DNA from: Globobulimina sp.
Taxonomy: Eukaryota > Foraminifera > Rotaliida
Assembly (NCBI GenBank): GCA_003354225.1
Contig: PIVH01000077.1
Location: 1 to 8,556 of the forward strand
Length of the DNA: 8,556 bases
Reading direction: 5' to 3'
Position numbers and translations under genes: made by a program
Shown: one piece after another, positions 1 to 7,309 of the stretch
Numbering within the stretch: the first letter of the stretch is position 1
How the letters are laid out: each line of letters opens with the position of its first letter
The notes under the pieces: generated by a model
What the model was told of the DNA's origin: nothing
The model's database searches: none
Seen by the model: only the letters and a program-made list of their open reading frames with translations

Positions 1-533
1 TTTGTCTTGCGAGAAGCTCTCAATTTGCACATGTTGTTGTTTTTTCTTTGCAGAAAAAAGTTCTTAAATAATAATTCATCTTCGCTGTCATCATCTGAAT
101 CGTTACTTAATTCCGATTTAGTTTTATAATTAATATTACTTTTTATATTTGTATTTTTAATTTGATTGTTACGACAGCTTCGAATCATCATCTGTTTTAA
201 CATAGTTTTTTCTTCAGAAACTGTATCGGAAATATCATTAATATTCAAATCAAAAGTATTCACTCTATTTTTTAAAATATTTGGTTCGGAATCTGTGACT
301 GTACCACTTTTGCGTTTATTAATTATTTTTTCTTTAGTTGAATTTAAATAATTTTTAAATAATAACTCATCGTCACTCTCATCTTGACCTTGTGAACTGC
401 CATTGACATTAATCACATTATTATCACCAATATTAAACAGTAACAGTTCTGATTCCATTTTACTCAATTCATTATTGATGTATTTGGTCAATACATTGTT
501 CGCGTTAATCAATTGAGCAACTGGTGACGACAT
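1..533 (-). CDS. Partial acidic, Asn/Lys-rich protein with two SDDELLFKN-like repeats (unrecognised)
   Basis: The minus strand is open from an ATG at 533-531 to the left edge, giving at least 177 codons without a stop; the C-terminus lies outside the window. The protein begins MSSPVAQLIN and is rich in Asn, Lys, Ser and Asp/Glu, with no membrane segment and little predicted globular character. Its clearest feature is an internal duplication: SDDELLFKN near residues 53-61 and SEDELLFKN near residues 150-158, each preceded by an acidic Asp/Ser run and followed by an aromatic residue. An acidic cluster followed by a short hydrophobic patch is typical of linear binding motifs in disordered proteins, but I do not recognise the family. 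Start codon is 75 bp from that of MAD1 on the other strand. An intron inside the open stretch cannot be excluded. Confidence 0.6.
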   Translation of the reverse strand, partial: MSSPVAQLINANNVLTKYINNELSKMESELLLFNIGDNNVINVNGSSQGQDESDDELLFKNYLNSTKEKIINKRKSGTVTDSEPNILKNRVNTFDLNINDISDTVSEEKTMLKQMMIRSCRNNQIKNTNIKSNINYKTKSELSNDSDDDSEDELLFKNFFLQRKNNNMCKLRASRKT

Positions 534-608
534 TATTGCGTTTTTTAGCTGTTTGTTGTTGAGCTCTTACCCTTTATTAAAAACTTTAATCTAATCAACG
601 TTCTCATC
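534..608. promoter_or_regulatory. 75-bp divergent intergenic promoter region
   Basis: Only 75 bp separate the start codons of the left-edge gene (minus) and MAD1 (plus), so both 5'UTRs and core promoters must fit here or extend into the neighbouring coding sequence. The stretch holds a T run and a TTTATTAAAAAC-like AT patch but no clear TATA box. Its regulatory role is inferred from geometry. Confidence 0.4.
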
Positions 609-2713
609 ATGTCATCGTCATCGGCATCAACGTCACCGTCCGCCAGCAATCCGCGTAAACGGCGTAGATTGAACAGCAACCTCGCAACCTCAGATAGAAT
701 GCAAGTAATGGTAGGTATTGAAAAAAGAAAAGTAGAGAAATTAAAACAGGAATTATCTGAAGCAATGACTGCAAAAGATACTGCATTAAAAGAATTAGGA
801 CAAATCAAATCCGATACAATCTGTGAAATACAGAATAAAAATAAAGAAATTAACAATTTCCAAACAAAATTACAAATATTATATCATGAAAATCAACAAT
901 CGAAACAACGAGAAAACACATTAACGCATAAAATAGAAATCATTCAATCTCAAACTGATCAATTACAAAAAGAAAATTTTAATTTGAGAGCTAAAGTATA
1001 TAATAAAAATGGCACGGAGTCCAACAATAAAAATGGCACAAATACGACGCAAAATGGTCACAAACCAATGAAAAATAATAAAAATTCTGAAATTGAATGC
1101 ATAAAATTGAAGAAAGAGATTAAAATTAATAATGTAACCATAACATCACAGAATGAGGAAATAATGCGCTTAGAGGCGCGAATAAAAGAAATGGGAAATA
1201 ACAACAAACAGTTTCAAGAGTCATTAAACAGAGCATCAAAACATATCGACACATTACAAAAACAGTTAAACAAAAAAACAGAAAATCAATCCAATCACGC
1301 AAAATCTGGTATTTTTCCTGTTCTTTTTTTATTTTTATATCCTTGCACTCATTGTTTGCAAATAATTTATTGAATAATAAAGAAATGGAAGATATTATCC
1401 AATCATATGAGAGGAAAATAAGATTATTATCATCCTCGTTGGCTGATTATAAAAAGGAGCGGTTAAAATTAGTGATAATTAGTGAGGAATATGAATTAAA
1501 TAAGAATAAACATTCAGAATTGAAGCGGAAATATGTATCATTACAGGAATTAAATACAAAATATGAGCCAGTTTATAATGAATTGAATGAATGGAAGAAT
1601 ATAATCCGTGATATGTGCAGTAATATGAATGGAGAATGCATCGAAAATGAGTACGAATTAAAAATGTGTTTAAAAGAAATGAATGAAAAATATATACTAA
1701 TCATAAAAGAGAGAGATGAGTATAAGTCAAATATGGTAATAATGAAAAATAAATTCAATGATTGTAATAAACAATTATTTAATATTAAACTGGAAAATCA
1801 AAGTAATATAAAAGTAAAAGACGATTTAATATCAAAAACGGATAAAATAAACAAGGAATTGCTAGAATATAAGAATGAATGTCAAAGTTATAAGAATATA
1901 ATGAGTACATACAATGTTATGAGTCCATCGACCAATAATCAACAAAAACAAATAAACAAATTATATCAAGAAAAGGACAAATTAAATTCGAAAATAAAAG
2001 AATTAAACCAAAAAATAAATGCATTAAATCGAAAAATTGAAAATATTTCAAATGAAAATATGAAATTACAACAAAATTCCAATGCATTAAATGAGGATTC
2101 ATTGAATTCAAAAATATTGAGTATGAAAAATAATCCTTTAAAACTAGCGATGGATAAAAAGAGAAATAAAGAAAAAGAAAAAATTATATTTTATAAGGCC
2201 AAAATACATGATTTGGAAACTAAATTAAATAAAAATAAAAAGAACAACAATGATAACAACGTTAACGCAGTGGATTTGAGAGTGAATGAGAAATATTACG
2301 AATTAGAGAATAAATATAATATTTTAATTAAGAAAAATAGTTTTTTATCAGAAGAGATTTTTAATATTTCCAAAGAACTGGGATCATCAAAGAAAATCAA
2401 TGAAAGAATGAAGACATTATTTGGTAAAAAAGCAGGTGAATATCGGGAGAGAATATATCAAATGACAGGATATAATATCTGCCTTCTTGGCGATGGCAAA
2501 CATTATCGGCTGCAACATTTGTGGATGAACCATGAAAATGATGAAATTATATTACAAATTAATAAATTGGGTCAATTACAGTTAAAAGACACAGATTTTA
2601 TCAGAAATAAAATCGCTAAAGCTTTGCTAAATGAATTACAGAAAAGTCGCTCTCTGCCCATTTTTTTAAGTAAATTGACCTTGTGTTTGTATAAGGATTC
2701 ATCTGATGATTGA
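609..2713 (+). CDS. MAD1: MAD1-like spindle assembly checkpoint protein (2 exons, 676 aa)
   Basis: Exons 609-1308 and 1383-2713 join in frame (phase 1) through a 74-nt GT-AG intron. Known family role: Mad1 docks at unattached kinetochores and nuclear pores and recruits and templates conversion of Mad2. Seen here: a Ser-rich start with a basic cluster PRKRRRLN (residues 15-22, possible nuclear signal); long heptad-like coiled coil over about residues 30-590; a Mad2-interaction motif KILSMKNNP at 477-485, matching the basic-hydrophobic-x-Met-xx-Asn-Pro pattern; RMK at 575-577 in the position of the Bub1-binding RLK motif; and a C-terminal RWD-type domain from about 592 with MTGY, HYRL, DTDF and LPIFLSKLTL. 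Length is close to that of animal Mad1 (about 718 aa). The coiled coil alone would be uninformative, but the motif plus C-terminal domain make the call firm. Confidence 0.9.
1309..1382 (+). other. MAD1 intron, 74 nt, phase 1
   Basis: The donor is GTATTTTTCC and the acceptor is AATAATAAAG. The AG at 1381-1382 is the first AG after the donor. Removing it joins ...HAKS to EMEDIIQ and continues the coiled coil across two frames; unspliced, the first frame would stop at 1371-1373. Confidence 0.85.
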
Positions 2714-2904
2714 CATTTTGTATAAGTTTTAATACCTAGTGTTTTATTTAATATTTAGACATTATGTCATTAACGCAATATTAAAACAAAGACGACTGTA
2801 CAAGGATAAACTTAGATAACTTCGTTTAAAAGCTGTTTAGCAAAACCAACCAATTCAAATTAACAATAAATTAAAGTAGATACTCATCAGTCGTCATAAA
2901 CATT
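2714..2904. other. Convergent 3' region of MAD1 and the nitronate monooxygenase gene
   Basis: There are 191 bp between the two stop codons. A plus-strand AATAAA at 2865-2870 can serve MAD1. A minus-strand AATAAA at 2748-2743 can serve the opposing gene. If both are used, the two 3'UTRs overlap over at least 120 bp. Nothing else is supported here. Confidence 0.4.
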
Positions 2905-3941
2905 TTATAACTTTGAAGGTATTTTTTTCATAATATCAACAGCATCGTTAACAATTCTTTGTATTAATTGATCGCAAGTTGGGATGTCATTGATCAAAGC
3001 CATAGACTGTCCACAAGACCATACAGAACTTTGTGCATCACCCGTTTCTTGAAATGATTTCCTGTAATTTTCACCACGAACATATTGATAAATAGCACCA
3101 ATGTTTCCTGGCTTCTCTTTCTCTATTTTTTGTATAATATCAGAGGTTTTATTTTTAAACACACGTTCCGTATTTCGCAATGTCTGCATAATGTGTGTAG
3201 TGGATCTCTCATCGCCATCAACCAACGCTTGTTTAATGCCCATATGAATGGGCGCCTCCACTGTTGCCATGAAGCGCGTTCCCATATTTATGCCTTCTGC
3301 ACCCAATGCAAGTGCTGCTGCCAATTGTTGTCCATTTGCGCAGCCTCCAGATGCTATAAAAGGTATCTTTAACTTAGCGGATGCTGCTGGCAATAAAACC
3401 CAATTCCCGACAATCTCCTCTCCTAAATATGATTTATATTAATAATATATATTTAATAATGCAGCTATTTAATACCTGGGTGACCTCCACATTCGAAGCC
3501 GTCCATACTAATAATGTCAGCGCCGACTCTTTCTGCAGTCAATGCATGTCTTATTGCAACACATTTGTGTATAACTATTCGCCCATTTTTTTTGAATAAT
3601 TCGATCCATTCTTTTGGATTCCGGCCCGCAGTTTCAATGACTTGGACACCTTCGTCAATGATTACTTTTGCAATGCCTGCGTAATCCGGTGGGGTTCCGA
3701 TAGGCAATAATGTCAAATTTACACCAATCGGCGTATCTGGCGATTTTAACATTGATTTACATTTTCGTATTTCTTGTCGTAAATCTTCGGCGGATTTCTG
3801 AGTTAGAGCTGTTATTACACCTAATCCGCCTGCATTTGATACTGCTGCTGCTAAACGAGCATATCCGACATAATGCATACCACCGCATATGATCGGATAT
3901 TTTATATTTAATAATTTTGTTACCCGATTAGTAAGTGCCAT
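2905..3941 (-). CDS. Nitronate monooxygenase / 2-nitropropane dioxygenase family flavoprotein (2 exons, 327 aa)
   Basis: Exon 1 is 3941-3476 and exon 2 is 3422-2905, joined phase 1 across a 53-nt intron. The family is an FMN-dependent TIM barrel that oxidises alkyl nitronates, which protects against propionate-3-nitronate-type respiratory poisons. Visible hallmarks: YPIICGGM near residue 15 (start of barrel, FMN side), NAGGLGVITAL at 36-46, GVNLTLLP at 73-80, ETAGRNP at 103-109, IHKC at 124-127, and GFECGGHPGEE at 148-158 across the splice junction. His154 lies where class I enzymes have their catalytic His. IASGG at 178-182 and GINMGTRFMAT at 199-209 match the flavin-phosphate-binding region. 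Length is normal. The sequence is very close to the bacterial type, yet it carries a spliceosomal intron. No targeting signal is seen, so it is probably cytosolic. The physiological substrate cannot be told. Confidence 0.9.
3423..3475 (-). other. Nitronate monooxygenase intron, 53 nt, phase 1
   Basis: On the minus strand the donor is CCAG|GTATTAAA and the acceptor is CATATTTAG|GAG. Splicing rebuilds the conserved stretch GGHPGEEIVG; unspliced, the frame ends three codons into the intron at TAG. Confidence 0.9.
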
Positions 3942-4203
3942 GACTATTGACTACTAGCTCAGCTGTGTTAGTTTTTGATCGATATTATTCTAAATTCTCA
4001 ATTCCGGAAATATTTCAACCAGACGAGAATTTCATTATAGGGACTCTGGGTTATGCTTGTTTTTATTTTATTGGAGATATCACGGATGCAATGGATCCAG
4101 TCCTTTCACTATGTTTTAATCAATATAAAAATTATTATTTAAAGTTTTGAAGAAGTCGTCAGATATAACTGACGTAGATAAGTAGTATGGCCTCAAGTAT
4201 GTA
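3942..4203. other. Intergenic region upstream of the nitronate monooxygenase gene
   Basis: These 262 bp hold the 5' flank of the nitronate monooxygenase gene and the 3' flank of the next minus-strand gene. A perfect 6-bp inverted repeat, CGTCAG/CTGACG with a 6-nt ATATAA loop, lies at 4157-4174. A plus-strand frame is open from 3947 to 4150 but begins only at TTG, has no family match I recognise, and may be fortuitous. No canonical AATAAA was seen for the upstream gene. Confidence 0.3.
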
Positions 4204-5500
4204 TTAAGAAATGGTGAGCATAAAATTAAATAAATTATTTATTTGCTGAGAATTTCTATCTACAAATTCACACAAATCAATAGGATACATTCTGTCTTTA
4301 ATAAATTGCAGATAAATAATGAAACAATATTCATTATATCTAATATACCAATATTCGAATTGTTCATGAATGAACTTGCAACAATTTATTTTATCATTAA
4401 TCCTTACACTAAGCGATAATTTATAATCATGATCATTCTCCAAATGCTGTATGGCCAATTTCAAATATTCAAACTTGTCATTTGGTTGAAATTCATATTT
4501 TAATAATGGATACATTTCAATTTTCTTTACTTTACATAAACAACAAAGCAAATGCTTGCAAATTGAGTTGTAACCAAATTCCGTTTCTGCAACTTTTCTG
4601 CTACGTTTTGGTTCCTTGTAATCATGACACAATGCATCAAATTCATGTTCTTCATCGTCAGCATTAAGTGCCATCAGTTCATTATCCTATGTACATTGCT
4701 GTTGCATATATTCGATCACAAATTTACAAAAAAAAGAAACCTCAGTAACTTTTACGATGTTGGTATATTTGTGATTGGCATCAATAAAATTAAAATATTT
4801 CTCATCGCAAAAAATCCAACAATTTAGGACTGCTCTCAATGTTTTTGTCATCAGATTAGCTACGATTTCGTTGAATAATTCTGTAACATTTATGTGGATG
4901 CTTTGCATAAATCTATTTATTATCAACTATATGTCTCTAGTCACAAGATAACAAAATTCCGATGGATTTTTCTTAACTGTTTTAATAATTGAAACCTCTG
5001 GTTCTCATCTTCAACGTTTAATATTTTGCTTATGAAGTACTCTTCAAATTTGTTGGAGAGCATTTCAATCATTTTGCATGATATTTGGTAGGATATTTTG
5101 GTGGAATGTATGGTGCATAAAATGTACGGAAGATCGGCAATTGAATGAAATAAGATTAACAGCTCTTTGTTCAATGTAATCGAACGGATTGAATTATTCT
5201 CAGATTCCGGTGATTTCTTTTCTTTGTTGATAGTGTGTAGTTTTGGTGGAAGATATGTAATAAAAACTAAACTTGAATAAAGTTAGCATTGCAATATAAA
5301 CTAAATAGCATTGTGGACAAATACAAGACATCATAACTTTCCTTCACATCAGATGCAAAACCAAAACGATCAGTGTATTTTTTATGTAATAATAATGTGC
5401 CATCATCATTGTTGAAAATTATTAAACCATTCATTTTGCAAATTTCTGAGTGGTGGGCAGTGAGCACAAACATATCCAAAATGAAAACAAGTTGTATCAT
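4204..5500 (-). CDS. Unrecognised four-exon gene, possible longin-like N-terminal fold (373 aa model)
   Basis: Four minus-strand open stretches join in frame through three short GT-AG introns: exons 5500-5273, 5216-4978, 4912-4741 and 4686-4204 (1122 nt). I do not recognise the family. The N-terminal half reads as strand-strand (GLIIFNNDDGTLLLHKKY), helix (YDVLYLSTMLFSLYC), strands (ITLNKELLILF, LPYILCTIH), helix (SCKMIEMLSNKFEEYF). That order resembles a longin fold as in trafficking or Fuzzy-type proteins, which is inference only. The C-terminal half has a basic patch KEPKRSRK, a CKHLLCCLCK cluster, and a strand-rich block around WYIRYNEYCFIIYLQF followed by a helix. If the longin reading is right, translation may start at Met23 (5434), because the first 22 residues form a hydrophobic extension. 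Exon 1 has an in-frame stop just upstream. Intron 2 has two possible donors, and intron 3 is the least certain. Confidence 0.5.
4687..4740 (-). other. Intron 3 of the unrecognised gene, 54 nt, phase 0
   Basis: Upstream and downstream frames are the same and are separated by one TAG. A 54-nt intron GAG|GTTTCT...ACATAG|GAT removes that stop without changing frame. A 33-nt alternative (TTT|GTGATC) also fits but is shorter than any other intron here. If unspliced, the protein would end at the TAG. Confidence 0.4.
4913..4977 (-). other. Intron 2 of the unrecognised gene, 65 nt, phase 2
   Basis: The donor chosen is ACA|GTTAAGAAA and the acceptor is ATAAATAG|ATTTATG. A second donor of the same phase (AGAG|GTTTCAATT, giving 83 nt) also keeps frame and would shorten the protein by six residues. 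Confidence 0.45.
5217..5272 (-). other. Intron 1 of the unrecognised gene, 56 nt, phase 0
   Basis: The donor is CAA|GTTTAGTT and the acceptor is AGAAAAG|AAATCA. An AG five bases earlier (5223-5222) must be skipped to keep frame. Without splicing the frame ends at TAG in the second intron codon. Confidence 0.55.
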
Positions 5501-5699
5501 GTCAGAGATAGGACAATAGTCTTAAGCGAGATATCACACAATAAGTGATAATGTCAGGCGATACACATCAGTCCATTAAAAATTCAACTCAAATATTAAT
5601 ATCTGTCGCAAATATATTTTAAATAATATGCAATAACATTTAAAAGTTTTTTTAACATTGAATAAAATCAAGAAAAACACATGAATAAATCAAACTAAA
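5501..5699. other. AT-rich flank between the unrecognised gene and the GTPase relic
   Basis: This is the probable promoter and 5'UTR side of the minus-strand gene starting at 5500. It is AT-rich with poly-A/T runs. I see no gene, RNA or clear motif. Confidence 0.4.
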
Positions 5700-6130
5700 T
5701 TATTTCTGAATTCCAAGCTTTTTCTCAGGTAATTTTTTTTTATTGGATAAATAATTTTGGTTTATTTTGTATTAAATGTCTCCATATTTCTTCATCACGT
5801 ATTATTTGAATATATTGTCCCGTCAGACAGCTTGTATTATAAACAAGATATATCCATTCTGTGCCGCAAACTTAACCGCAGATTGTTGTACATACCAGAA
5901 TTACTGTGCAATAAGTCCCAAGTCACATTTATTGACAATTACAATCACAAACACATCGTACGGTTCTTCAAAACACTAAGAAATCAATTTTTTTTAATTC
6001 GATGTTGGTTGTAGTTTTACCCGGCCACAGTATGTTGATACGCTGGTTTTAGCAAATCCATGTCCATGATTAAGGTGCCATGTTTAGAGTAGGTGTGGTT
6101 TGAAAGGAAAACTTTGACAAGATATAACAT
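5700..6130 (-). pseudogene. Decayed Rab/Ras-type small GTPase fragment
   Basis: Read on the minus strand with frameshifts and stops, this stretch shows small-GTPase landmarks in the right order. From 6130: LVKVFLSNHTYSKHGTL, resembling the switch I region, then AYQHTVAG just before a stop at 6019-6017, resembling WDTAG. In another frame: VIVIVNKCDL (G4 motif NKCDL, 5933-5919), then after an in-frame stop AVKFAAQNGYILF, matching the A-x-x-F-A-x-x-x-G spacing that precedes G5. QAV, a stop, then RDNI follow, with the spacing of SAKTGDNI in Rab proteins. Three stops interrupt the second frame down to the one after DNIFK, and about 25 residues between TAG and NKCDL seem missing. The P-loop half is absent, where the sulfurtransferase gene begins, and no C-terminal prenylation cysteines are seen. 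The second half is convincing; the first half is weak. Confidence 0.5.
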
Positions 6131-6153
6131 TATAATTAGTCATTACTCATTAC

Positions 6154-7257
6154 TCACTTACCACGAAGATCAGTTGAGCTTTTCTCCAACTGCAATTCAA
6201 CAGCAGTCGTAGCAATCTTGCTTTCTTCCCTTGATCCCCATTCCGACCATGAGCCATCATATAAGCGTAATGGTTGGAAATCAGGATCTAACTCATCATT
6301 ATAATCTTCATATTGAATGCAAGCAATAGCAAAATTTATAATGGCCGCAGATACACCACTCCCACATGTCGATACAATGGGTTGTGAAATATTAATCCGT
6401 CTCTCTCGGAAGAGATCCCTTAATTCCTTCACACTCTTAAAATGTAATCCATTCTCTTTTAATAAATGTTTATAACATAAACTAACAGAGGTTGGAATAT
6501 GACCATTCACAAATCTCTCCAATGAGCGCGCATCAACAATTAAGATATCATCACCTTCGACACCGGCAATAATCCTATTCATATCCCGATAATTGGCAAA
6601 GGATTGTTTGTTAAATTTAGCTGAAAACGCTTTCTGTTCTTTTTGATAACCGCCAGTCATCGGCCCTTCCTCAAGTACTCTGCCTTCTCTTTTCCATGCT
6701 GGGAATCCACCATCTAACACACTCACATTCTTAGCACCCATCGATTTCAGCATGTACCATGCACGCGGAGATCTAAATATTTTTATTATCCTTAAGATAA
6801 AGATAAAGATAAGATATCATAACGAGAATATTCCAACACAATCATAAACAATTATAATATCGTCGTGTTTTACACCAATTTGAGACATCGCCACTTCAAA
6901 GTCTTGCTGAGATGGCATCATTCGCGGCCATTTAGATGACTTATCTCGGATTTCATTAATATCAAAAAACGTAGCACCGGGAATTCGTTGCTGAGAGAAC
7001 TCTTTGGCTGCATCGCGTTGAGTGTCCGCCAAATGAAACGAGCCATCAAGAATTTTTACATTTTCACGTTCTAATTGGGTTTGCAACCATTCGCCAGTGA
7101 CTAATGGTGGTAATTCTGTCTGTGCTGGAATTAAAAATAAAGGGATAACCATAACGAATGTTTAAAAACATACCCTGGTTGAATAGAATGGACGTATGTT
7201 GGTTAATTTCAACGCCGATTGGTTTTTAAAAGCTTTCCGTGTGACTCGTGCAAGCAT
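6154..7257 (-). CDS. MPST: 3-mercaptopyruvate sulfurtransferase (rhodanese superfamily), mitochondrial (3 exons, 332 aa)
   Basis: Exons 7257-7174, 7119-6824 and 6772-6154. The enzyme moves sulfur from 3-mercaptopyruvate to thiols or thioredoxin through a cysteine persulfide, in cysteine catabolism. Exon 1 (28 aa, MLARVTRKAFKNQ..., ending RPFYSTR) is Arg/Lys/Ser-rich with no acidic residue, a typical mitochondrial presequence; an in-frame TAA lies just upstream. The first, inactive rhodanese domain covers about 29-150 with RIPGATFFDINEI, DKSSKWP and IVYD. The second, about 180-310, has LIVDARSLERF, GHIP and the active loop CGSGVSA. Cys263 is the catalytic residue, and the CGSGV type marks mercaptopyruvate rather than thiosulfate sulfurtransferase. 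DGSWSEWG follows, as in the family. Length is normal. The final codons read GGT AAG TGA, a perfect GTAAGT donor, so a spliced longer C-terminus is possible. It starts only 52 nt after the upstream gene's stop. Confidence 0.9.
6773..6823 (-). other. Sulfurtransferase intron 2, 51 nt, phase 2
   Basis: The donor is TTCTC|GTTATGAT and the acceptor is ATATTTAG|ATCTCC. Splicing gives GIFSSPRAWYML, matching the family pattern G-x-(F/Y)-S-x-P-R-x-W. Unspliced, the frame ends at TGA 6819-6817. Confidence 0.85.
6796..6813 (+). repeat. Short GATAAA tandem repeat inside an intron
   Basis: Two perfect GATAAA units and one GATAAG unit lie inside sulfurtransferase intron 2. On the transcribed strand this is a CTTTAT repeat and could serve as its pyrimidine-rich stretch. 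Confidence 0.6.
7120..7173 (-). other. Sulfurtransferase intron 1, 54 nt, phase 0
   Basis: The donor AGG|GTATGTTT is strong. The in-frame acceptor is CCAGCACAG|ACAGAA. The first AG after the pyrimidine-rich TTATTTTTAATTCC tract is five bases earlier and would shift the frame with this donor, so the second AG must be used. The intron divides the presequence from the enzyme. Confidence 0.7.
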
Positions 7258-7309
7258 TATAAATTAAGTTAAAGTTTTTCAACTGAAAACATTATTATAA
7301 CAATACAAA
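7258..7309 (-). promoter_or_regulatory. 52-bp spacer between two co-oriented genes, with TTTTCAG
   Basis: Only 52 bp lie between the stop of the membrane-protein gene (7310) and the sulfurtransferase ATG (7257). The minus strand has TTTTCAG at 7289-7283, a 3' splice-site-like element, and no AATAAA. The sequence cannot say whether it is a compact promoter, a read-through transcript or a trans-splice site. Confidence 0.3.

Noticed and set aside
545-856. Minus-strand open frame opposite the start of MAD1
   Set aside because: It is antisense to a confidently identified gene and only reflects its Ser/Lys-rich codons.
1343-1382. Second half of MAD1 as a separate gene starting at 1343
   Set aside because: The ATG at 1343 is inside the intron, and the two halves join into one coiled coil with normal MAD1 length.
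2791-2895. 8-bp inverted repeat GACGACTG / CAGTCGTC as possible mobile-element ends
   Set aside because: It is too short, with only about 105 bp spanned and no target duplication or transposase. It is probably chance within a 3' region.
5757-6014. Plus-strand open frames across 5757-6014
   Set aside because: They lie opposite the GTPase-like relic, whose motifs read on the minus strand; the plus-strand proteins show no family features.
7120-7152. Methionine start at 7152 for the sulfurtransferase, giving a hydrophobic MVIPLFLIPAQ N-terminus like a signal peptide
   Set aside because: This ATG lies inside a well-formed GTATGT...CAG intron. The upstream ATG at 7257 yields a proper mitochondrial presequence spliced in frame.
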